A DNA stretch of 6,110 nt from the NCBI GenBank assembly GCA_020442225.1, contig JAGRKR010000253.1, forward strand, positions 1-6,110, read 5' to 3'. Shown here piece after piece: positions 1 to 4,785 of this stretch; position 1 is the stretch's first letter; the number at the start of each line of letters is the position of its first letter. The translations under genes were made by a program, and so were the position numbers. The notes beneath the pieces were generated by a model. That model saw only the letters and a program-made list of their open reading frames with translations, was not told where the DNA came from and did not search any database. Origin of the DNA: Hyphomicrobiaceae bacterium (lineage in GTDB: Bacteria; Pseudomonadota; Alphaproteobacteria; Rhizobiales; Hyphomicrobiaceae).

Positions 1-359
1 ACGGAATCGAAGTGGGTGAAGCCCGTGGCCAGCACGACGGAGCCGGCCTCCACGCTCTTGCCGTTCGACAGAGCCACCGTGAAGCCGCCCGGCGCGCCCG
101 TGCACGACTTGACGGTCGTCGACAAGTGGCGCTCGACGAAGCTCGCGTGATCGTGCTCGACCCGGCGCACCATGCCGCCGATGGCATCCGACGCCCACTC
201 GCCCGACGGTACGAGCTTTGCGTAGCCCGAATGGATGGGGGCGCCACCGAGCTTGTCCGTCTTCTCGACCAGTATGCTCTTCTGGCCGACCGTGGCCAGC
301 GCGTGCGCGGCGGCCAGTCCTGCCGGACCACCGCCGACAATGAGTATGGGCTTTGTCAT
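1..359 (-). CDS. hdrA: sHdrA, FAD-binding subunit of sulfur-oxidizing heterodisulfide reductase-like complex (N-terminal part; runs off left edge)
   Basis: Only the first 119 codons are inside the window. The protein opens directly with a Rossmann FAD-binding fold: ILIVGGGPAG at residues 5-14, acidic Glu32 after the second strand, then KLGG at 36-39, and a second FAD-contact motif ATGF at 111-114. Methanogen HdrA has an extra N-terminal Fe-S domain and, after the GG motif, a Cys-containing DCxxC segment. Here that region reads PSGEWASDAIGGM without cysteine, and Cys86 is the only cysteine seen. This fits the short sHdrA form, the cytoplasmic flavin centre of the sulfur-oxidizing complex. ATG359 is preceded by GAGG at 371-374 with an 11-nt gap. 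An in-frame ATG at 437 would add 26 residues, partly acidic, but has no visible ribosome binding site. It lies 95 bp after hdrB1 on the same strand, as the fourth gene of the operon. The family call is secure; the start is less so. Confidence 0.9.
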   Translation of the reverse strand, partial: MTKPILIVGGGPAGLAAAHALATVGQKSILVEKTDKLGGAPIHSGYAKLVPSGEWASDAIGGMVRRVEHDHASFVERHLSTTVKSCTGAPGGFTVALSNGKSVEAGSVVLATGFTHFDS

Positions 360-454
360 CTCTACGTCTGCCTCGTCTTCCTCAGCCCCAAGCTGAACGC
401 GTTCCTGTCGGCGGCAGCGGACAACGTGCCCGCCCATTCAACTGTGCGATCGTC

Positions 455-1846
455 TCACTCCGCCGGCGGCGGCGGGATCACCTCGCGCCGCACCGGCTTG
501 TAGCCCGGTCCGGAGGTGAGCCGGAGCCTCGGATCGTAGAGCTGATCCTGCTTGCCGGCCTCGACCTCCTTCAGATACGCCTCGAATTCCTGCTTCTTGA
601 GCTGCCAGTCGATGCCGAGCTTCTCGAAGAGCTGCTCGGTCGGCGAGGCGTGCCAGTGCGACTGCACGATCTTGTAGGGATGCGCGCCGCAGGCCAGCGC
701 CGCAAACTGGCAGTCGGCCAGCACCGGCAGCTCGAACGGCTTGCCCGCCGCCTTGCCGATCCACTGGTTCTTGTCGAGCGTGGTGATGCAGCCGGTGTCG
801 TGGCCGATCATCACGTCCGACTGCGCCTCCTCGACGGCGACGCGGATCTTGCGATCGATGGCGAACGAGCGTGTGAACTCGCGCTCGGAGATGATGTGGC
901 GGAAGCCGAAGCCACAGCAGTCGTACCAGGTCTTGTAGTCGATCACCTGCGCGCCCAGCGCCTGCAGGATGCCCGTCGAGACGGCGACGCGATTACCCTC
1001 GAGGATGGTGTCGTCGTAGATCGCGTCCTCCGGCACCATCTTGTAGACGTGGCAGGCCGGATGGATGGTGGCGCGGATCTTCGAAGCATCGAGTGTCTGA
1101 TGCTTGGCGATCTCATGGCGCATGACGTGCACCCACTCGGAGTAGTGCACGATCTCCTCGGGAATGAGCAGCTTGCCGTCGACGAGGCGGCCGAGCTTGC
1201 CGAGAATCTTCTTCACCTTCTCGCGCAACTGTGCCGAATGCAGGAGGTAGCCGCGCACCTCCTTGTAGTTGCCGAAGCTCGTGCCGCAATGCACCAGCGG
1301 ATAGAAGTGCCCGACCTCGCCGCCGTGCGCCTTGGCCGAGACGTAGGCCTGATGGAAGTTGCGCAGGAAGACGGCCGCCAGGCTCTCGATGTTGCCGATA
1401 CCGGAGCCGTGATAGTTCCAGGCCGTGCAGGACGTCTGATCGGTCTCGTCGAGGTATTCGATGCCGAGCTTGTTCTGCAGCCACAACAGCGAGACGGGAT
1501 AGCCGGGGATGTTGCCGCACTGCCCGCAGCTCTTGTGATGCCAGAGCTGTGTCGTCGGCACCCGCTTGGTCCAGCCGTAGAGTGTCTTCACCTCGATCGG
1601 CTTGTGCGCGTCGGTGATGCGATGGACGACGATCTCGCCGTCCTTCTCGAGCTGCCACATGGCATCGCGCACGTCCTCGACGCGATCCTTGTTGGTCAGC
1701 AGCGAGCGCCGGTCGATCTTCTGCTCGACCCAGGCGGTGGCGATCTGGGCCTCGCCCGGCGACAGGTTGGCCGGCGTCCATTCGGACCCGTGGCCGGTGA
1801 AGCGCTCGCCCGTTGCCGGCGGCTTCGTACCGTTGTCGGTGGTCAT
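455..1846 (-). CDS. hdrB1: sHdrB1, CCG-domain subunit of sulfur-oxidizing heterodisulfide reductase-like complex
   Basis: This 463-aa protein is related to HdrB, the subunit that in methanogens carries two noncubane Fe-S clusters on two cysteine-rich CCG modules. It is much longer than usual HdrB (about 300 aa), with about 105 extra N-terminal residues and a tail ending in PPPPAE. The first module shows Cys107, Cys110, Cys140 and Cys187, but the usual CC pair reads CT and the final CxxC reads LxxC. The second module shows Cys265, the pair Cys310-Cys311 (DCCGFG) and Cys353, with the closing CxxC reading DxxC. A following PVLADCQFAALACG segment matches the conserved stretch after CxxC in HdrB. 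The start is ATG1846, because GGGAG (1855-1859) sits 8 nt upstream; the in-frame TTG at 1861 overlaps that site and is rejected. It lies between hdrC1 (51-bp gap) and hdrA (95-bp gap). Likely role: active-site subunit handling the sulfur substrate in the cytoplasm. Confidence 0.9.
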   Translation of the reverse strand: MTTDNGTKPPATGERFTGHGSEWTPANLSPGEAQIATAWVEQKIDRRSLLTNKDRVEDVRDAMWQLEKDGEIVVHRITDAHKPIEVKTLYGWTKRVPTTQLWHHKSCGQCGNIPGYPVSLLWLQNKLGIEYLDETDQTSCTAWNYHGSGIGNIESLAAVFLRNFHQAYVSAKAHGGEVGHFYPLVHCGTSFGNYKEVRGYLLHSAQLREKVKKILGKLGRLVDGKLLIPEEIVHYSEWVHVMRHEIAKHQTLDASKIRATIHPACHVYKMVPEDAIYDDTILEGNRVAVSTGILQALGAQVIDYKTWYDCCGFGFRHIISEREFTRSFAIDRKIRVAVEEAQSDVMIGHDTGCITTLDKNQWIGKAAGKPFELPVLADCQFAALACGAHPYKIVQSHWHASPTEQLFEKLGIDWQLKKQEFEAYLKEVEAGKQDQLYDPRLRLTSGPGYKPVRREVIPPPPAE

Positions 1847-1897
1847 CGTGCGGTCTCCCAATTCAAGGTTGGGGATTGCGACTCGTCTTGCTAGCGC

Positions 1898-2653
1898 TCA
1901 GTCCTCGTCGGCATCATCCTGTTCCTCCAGGAAGTCGTTCCAGTCCTCGCGCTTCTCCTCCATGATGTCCGTTATGACATCGAAGAGGTTCTCGTCGATC
2001 GTCTCAAGCTGGTCGAGGACGCCGGTCATCTCCCAGATCGTATAGAGCTCGACCGAGGTCTTGAGGTTCACCTCCCAGGCCGTCTCCGTCGTGTTGAGGG
2101 TCGCCATGGGAATAGCCTTGCGCAGCAGCTTCAGCGGCGCCTCGACCTTGGAGATGTTCGGCCCCCAGTCGGCGAAATGATCCTTGTTGATCATGTCGGG
2201 AGAGAGCTGGTTGCCGGTCGAGATCAGCTTCAGCATCACGCGCGAGAAGGGCCGCAGCACGTCCTTGGCCGACTGCATGCCGTGCTTGATGGCAACCTCG
2301 CGCATGAGCATGACGAGACCGCCCGGCGAGTTGCGGAAGGGGCAGCGCGCGGCGCACGTGTAGCACTGGGCGCAGGACCAGATCTTCTCCTGCATGGCAT
2401 CGTAGATGCCCTCGAGGTTCTCGGTCCACAGCAGCTGCACGATCTCGCGCGGCGAGAAGTCGTAATAATGCGCGGCCGGGCATGTCGCCGTGCAGATGCC
2501 GCAGTTGAGGCAGCCGTTGAGCTCGTGATCGAAGCGCAGGTCGCCCTGGATATCCTTGAAGATCTCCTCGAGCTTGGAACGCGGCAGCGGCGGCCGCTCG
2601 GAAACGGGATCACCGATATAGTCCTGCACCCGGCTGGTGGTCGCATGCGCCAT
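1898..2653 (-). CDS. hdrC1: sHdrC1, two-[4Fe-4S] ferredoxin-type subunit of sulfur-oxidizing heterodisulfide reductase-like complex
   Basis: This 251-aa electron-transfer subunit has two complete ferredoxin motifs. Cys48, 51, 54 and 58 lie in CLNCGICTATCP, and Cys94, 97, 100 and 104 lie in CAQCYTCAARCP. Each is of the CxxCxxCxxxCP type that binds a [4Fe-4S] cluster. A mostly helical C-terminal half follows, ending in a strongly acidic tail (EEQDDADED). In HdrC proteins these clusters wire the flavin subunit HdrA to the catalytic HdrB. Encoded just before hdrB1, it should partner with that product. The start ATG2653 has GAGGAG (2662-2667) 8 nt upstream, and the 21-bp gap to the stop of the dsrE-like gene supports cotranscription. 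No membrane segment is seen, which agrees with a cytoplasmic complex. The subunit assignment (C1 rather than C2) is inferred from gene order. Confidence 0.93.
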   Translation of the reverse strand: MAHATTSRVQDYIGDPVSERPPLPRSKLEEIFKDIQGDLRFDHELNGCLNCGICTATCPAAHYYDFSPREIVQLLWTENLEGIYDAMQEKIWSCAQCYTCAARCPFRNSPGGLVMLMREVAIKHGMQSAKDVLRPFSRVMLKLISTGNQLSPDMINKDHFADWGPNISKVEAPLKLLRKAIPMATLNTTETAWEVNLKTSVELYTIWEMTGVLDQLETIDENLFDVITDIMEEKREDWNDFLEEQDDADED

Positions 2654-2674
2654 GGCTGTCGCTCCTCGCCGCCG

Positions 2675-3052
2675 TCAGTAGCTCAGCACCTTGCAGTCGC
2701 CCTCCATGATCTCCTCGACCAGATAGGCGCCCCCGACGATCCCCGAGCACTCGGGAATGAGGTCGCTCTCCTTCATGTCGAACAGATCGAGGTTGGGGGA
2801 GCAGCAGTAGAATTTCACACCGGCTTCGTGGGCATCCTTGATAAAGTCGTAGACGGACTTCGGCGAGCCTTCCTTGACGAACAGGCTCTCGGCCACGCCC
2901 TTCTTCATCAGGCGGCCGGAGGTGGCGGTGCAGATCACCTCGACCTCGTACTCCATGGCCGCCGCAACGGAGGCCTGGAAGATCGGCGCACCCAGCTCCT
3001 CGCCATTGCGCGGGTCGGTGTTCGCCATGATGATCACGAGCTTCTTGGACAT
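2675..3052 (-). CDS. dsrE: DsrE-family sulfurtransferase/sulfur carrier of the sHdr locus (DsrE3-like)
   Basis: This 125-aa protein has the DsrE/F-like Rossmann-type fold. It opens with the strand KKLVIIMANTDP, followed by a helix holding GAPIFQASVAAAMEY, the strand EVEVICTATSG, and a central KFYCCSPNLDLF segment. Adjacent Cys83 and Cys84 occupy the position where DsrE3 proteins carry the persulfide-forming cysteine. A further cysteine, Cys120, lies near the C-terminus, and Cys41 and Cys102 are also present. Such proteins relay sulfane sulfur between rhodanese, TusA and the sHdr complex in the cytoplasm. It is the first gene of the minus-strand operon, 21 bp before hdrC1. The start ATG3052 is chosen because a GGAGG ribosome binding site (3061-3065) lies 8 nt upstream and the fold begins right after it. 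The reading frame stays open about 137 codons upstream, but that part crosses the promoter region and has no DsrE character. The exact DsrE3 subtype is inferred, not proven. Confidence 0.9.
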   Translation of the reverse strand: MSKKLVIIMANTDPRNGEELGAPIFQASVAAAMEYEVEVICTATSGRLMKKGVAESLFVKEGSPKSVYDFIKDAHEAGVKFYCCSPNLDLFDMKESDLIPECSGIVGGAYLVEEIMEGDCKVLSY

Positions 3053-3180
3053 GTCCAAAACCTCCACGCCGCCCCATGCGCGATGCGCCGAGGCCGTCCT
3101 GCGTTTCCCCCGGCACCGCTCTTGTGAGCAGCGCCTCATTACGGCAAGACGATATCCGGTCATCCGGGTCCCGGCAAGCG

Positions 3181-3202
3181 TATATTCGTATTCTTGAATA
3201 TA
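3181..3202. promoter_or_regulatory. Putative operator, TATATTC-N8-GAATATA inverted repeat (ArsR/SqrR/SoxR/sHdrR-type)
   Basis: Perfect 7-bp arms TATATTC (3181-3187) and GAATATA (3196-3202) are separated by 8 bp. A third half-site, TATTC at 3189-3193, makes an overlapping tighter palindrome with the right arm (TATTC-TT-GAATA). From memory, persulfide-sensing ArsR-family repressors such as SqrR bind ATTC-N8-GAAT, and related repressors (SoxR, sHdrR) control sox and shdr genes. This repeat contains exactly that pattern. Its right arm coincides with the -10 boxes of both divergent promoters, so a bound repressor would block polymerase. No regulator gene is in the window, so which protein binds is inference. 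Confidence 0.65.
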
Positions 3203-3225
3203 ATGATTGTGGGCCTTTCGACCAA
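3197..3225 (-). promoter_or_regulatory. Putative sigma70-type promoter of the dsrE-hdrC1-hdrB1-hdrA operon
   Basis: Read on the minus strand, a -35-like TTGGTC (3220-3225) is followed by a 17-bp spacer and a -10 box TATATT (3197-3202), which matches five of six consensus bases. Transcription would start near 3190 and give a leader of about 137 nt before the dsrE-like start. The -10 box is the right arm of the inverted repeat, and the start site lies inside it, as expected for a repressed promoter. The -35 match is only moderate. Confidence 0.5.
3199..3204 (+). promoter_or_regulatory. Putative -10 element for the plus-strand beta-barrel gene
   Basis: A perfect TATAAT lies at 3199-3204 on the plus strand and shares four bases with the minus-strand -10 box. 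No good -35 box is found 16-18 bp upstream (AAGCGT at 3176-3181), so the promoter may be weak or need an activator. Transcription would start near 3211 and leave a leader of about 107 nt before ATG3318. Confidence 0.4.
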
Positions 3226-3317
3226 TACGCCGCAAAACCGTTCCAAGCTTTAGCGATTCTGATAATCTTCGTGCGCCGTTCATCGGGAACATGGCGGTGC
3301 CTTGGGGGGATCGGGAC

Positions 3318-4082
3318 ATGCGGTCGACATTGCGGGGCATGGCCCTCGGGGCGCTGTGCGCTCTTGTTGTTGCGCTGGTGTCGGCCTCGCCCGTCGCAGC
3401 GCAGCCCTTCGACATCAAGGAGCCCGACTTCAAGAAGGGCGAGACCACGCTCGGCTCCATCAACGGCGTACAGGGGACGCTCAGACAGGCACCGGGCGAC
3501 GCGCCGACGGGAGCCTACGAGCTCGAGGCCGGCTATGGCGTCACGGACTGGCTCAAGATCACGGGCCACGTGCATCTGGAAAACGCCTATCGCTCTCATC
3601 TGCGCGCGACGCACGTGACGCTCGAGAGCCTCGTCAAGTTCCGCGGGACGGATCAGGGCGGCTTCGGTCTCGCCTGGTTCACCGCCATCGAAGGCGGCAC
3701 GACGCAGGATGCGACCAATCGAGTCTTCTTCGGCCCCATCGCACAGATCGCGGCGGGTCCCTGGCGCTTCACCCTCAATCCCATCTTCGAGCAGACCTTC
3801 GGTCGCAATCGCGAGGACGGCATCGCCCTCGTCTACGGCTGGCAGAGCAAGCTTGAAGTCCAGAAGGGCGTCTCGATCGCGCTCGAGGGCTTCGGCCACA
3901 TTCCCGACCTCGGCAACGCCCCATCTCTCGCAGAGCAGGAGCACCGCATCGGCCCCGCGCTCTATCTCGAGACGGAGATCGCCAAGGATCGCACCGTGAC
4001 CGTCTCGCTGGGCGTTCTCGCAGGCCTGACGCGCGCGACGCCCGATCATGCGCTGAAGTTCAATGTCGGGCTCGCCTACTGA
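3318..4082 (+). CDS. Secreted, probable outer-membrane beta-barrel protein of unknown function
   Basis: I do not recognise a named family. The 254-aa product begins with a clear Sec signal peptide: basic MRSTLR, a hydrophobic core to about residue 22 (LGALCALVVALV), and likely cleavage after SPVAA at 28, before QPFD. The mature part is rich in alternating strands and Gly/aromatic residues: YELEAGYGVTDWLKITGHVHL at 67-87, GGFGLAWFTAIEGG at 114-127, WRFTLNPIFEQTFG at 149-162, and VSIALEGFGHIP at 185-196. It ends FNVGLAY, with the terminal aromatic residue typical of outer-membrane barrels. ATG3318 is chosen because the signal peptide starts there and a GGGGGA run lies 7 nt upstream. ATG3291 in the same frame would add MAVPWGDRD before it. 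The gene is divergent from the sHdr operon, shares its putative operator, and ends 4 bp from the convergent amidotransferase-like gene. A role in uptake or sensing of sulfur substrates is possible but only inferred. Confidence 0.75.
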   Translation: MRSTLRGMALGALCALVVALVSASPVAAQPFDIKEPDFKKGETTLGSINGVQGTLRQAPGDAPTGAYELEAGYGVTDWLKITGHVHLENAYRSHLRATHVTLESLVKFRGTDQGGFGLAWFTAIEGGTTQDATNRVFFGPIAQIAAGPWRFTLNPIFEQTFGRNREDGIALVYGWQSKLEVQKGVSIALEGFGHIPDLGNAPSLAEQEHRIGPALYLETEIAKDRTVTVSLGVLAGLTRATPDHALKFNVGLAY

Positions 4083-4091
4083 GCGCTCAGT
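4078..4091. repeat. 14-bp perfect palindrome spanning the convergent stop codons
   Basis: The sequence ACTGAGCGCTCAGT is fully self-complementary. The TGA of the plus-strand gene (4080-4082) and the TGA of the minus-strand gene (4087-4089) sit symmetrically within it. As RNA it could form a 5-bp stem with a GCGC loop in either transcript. No T-run follows on either side, so it is not a classical intrinsic terminator. Confidence 0.7.
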
Positions 4092-4785
4092 CGCGCATCC
4101 AACCTGTCGCCTGCACGACACCGGTCATGATCGGCACGAGCGCATCCTCGATGGCGCTGCCGAGCGCCGTGATGCGATCGAGCCCGGCGCCGGCATCGGC
4201 GGGGCTCTCATCGAACTCCATGACGAGATCCTCGATCATGGCCCGCTTCAGGCCCGGATGCCCCGTGAAGCCGAAGGCGTTGCTGCCGATCTGGAAGAGC
4301 GCCGGCGCACCGGCCGTGTCCCGCGCGAGGATGTCGGCATACTCAGGCGGCACCGGCCGATCGCGCATGTAGACGACATTGGGATAGTGCTCGGGGAGAA
4401 AGCCGCCGAGCGCCTCTGGCCGGGTGCGATGAGCGTCGCCGACCTCGAAGCGCAAATCTTCCGCGACGACACTGCCTTCCCCGGCAAGGCTCAGGATCTG
4501 CGCACCAAGGCCGAACCCGAGCACGGACTTGCCCAGCATCAGGCACGCGCGGGCGAGCCGCACCTCGGCGTCGAGCGTCGGCAGTTGCCGCGGCCCGGGA
4601 GCCGCCCCCCAGGGGCCGCCGGCCAACAGGATCAACCCATCCCCGATCGTTTCGACATCCGGCAGCGTGCCGCCGGTTGCGAACGGGCGCGCATAGCCGA
4701 AGCGGATGCCCCGACCCTCGAGATGATCCTCGATCAGCCCGAGCCAATCCGAGTGCGTGTGCTGGATGACGGACAGATACCTCAC
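4087..4785 (-). CDS. Class I glutamine amidotransferase-like protein lacking the catalytic cysteine
   Basis: The 232-aa product follows the class I GATase (flavodoxin-like) plan: an early LPDVETIGDGLILLAGGP strand-turn, then KSVLGFGLGAQIL at 86-98, where active enzymes read GxCxGxQ, and AFGFTGHPG at 170-178, where active enzymes read GxxFHPE. Gly92 (codon at 4510-4512) replaces the nucleophile Cys. His176 is kept, but the triad Glu is Gly178. It should therefore not hydrolyse glutamine by the usual mechanism, and it may act as a binding or scaffold protein. The start GTG4785 overlaps the ligase stop in a GTGA, and GAGG of the ligase's last codons acts as ribosome binding site, so the two are probably translationally coupled. 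A GATase-like gene is, as I recall, a known companion of lipS1/lipS2/sLpl genes in sHdr organisms, which links it to lipoate assembly. Its exact job is unknown to me. Confidence 0.85.
   Translation of the reverse strand: MRYLSVIQHTHSDWLGLIEDHLEGRGIRFGYARPFATGGTLPDVETIGDGLILLAGGPWGAAPGPRQLPTLDAEVRLARACLMLGKSVLGFGLGAQILSLAGEGSVVAEDLRFEVGDAHRTRPEALGGFLPEHYPNVVYMRDRPVPPEYADILARDTAGAPALFQIGSNAFGFTGHPGLKRAMIEDLVMEFDESPADAGAGLDRITALGSAIEDALVPIMTGVVQATGWMRD

Larger units (their letters stand above)
3053..3317. promoter_or_regulatory. Divergent intergenic control region between the sHdr operon and the beta-barrel gene
   Basis: This 265-bp stretch is the only sizeable non-coding region in the window. 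It holds the ribosome binding site of the dsrE-like gene at its left end, a short AT-rich core at 3181-3205 in otherwise GC-rich DNA, and a G-rich run (3304-3309) before the plus-strand start. The core contains an inverted repeat and -10 elements in both directions, listed separately. Short direct repeats are also present: CGGCAAG at 3142-3148 and 3172-3178, exactly 30 bp apart, and ATCCGG at 3154-3159 and 3162-3167. I see no tRNA, riboswitch or convincing small gene here. Confidence 0.8.

Noticed and set aside
1847..1861. TTG start for hdrB1 five codons upstream
   Set aside because: The TTG codon overlaps the GGGAG that serves as ribosome binding site for ATG1846 and has no better site of its own.
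353..1894. A 513-codon open frame on the plus strand across hdrB1
   Set aside because: It lies opposite a clear HdrB homologue with cysteine motifs and a good ribosome binding site. Its translation is Leu/Arg/Val-rich without recognisable domains, typical of antisense frames in GC-rich genes.
3076..3088. Tandem ATGCGCG/ATGCGCC near the dsrE-like ribosome binding site, considered as a regulatory repeat
   Set aside because: Two six-base copies in GC-rich leader DNA are easily chance, and no stable stem masking the GGAGG could be drawn with confidence.
3255..3267. GATT-N5-AATC inverted repeat considered as a second operator
   Set aside because: The arms are only 4 bp, do not extend, and do not match the ATTC-N8-GAAT spacing.
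3053..3463. N-terminal extension of the dsrE-like gene by about 137 codons
   Set aside because: The extension covers the promoter core and the opposing gene's signal peptide. The DsrE fold begins exactly at ATG3052, with GGAGG 8 nt upstream.
2610..4121. A 503-codon open frame on the minus strand through the beta-barrel gene and the promoter region
   Set aside because: It would cross the divergent control region and run antisense to a gene with a clean signal peptide and aromatic C-terminus. It has no recognisable domains.
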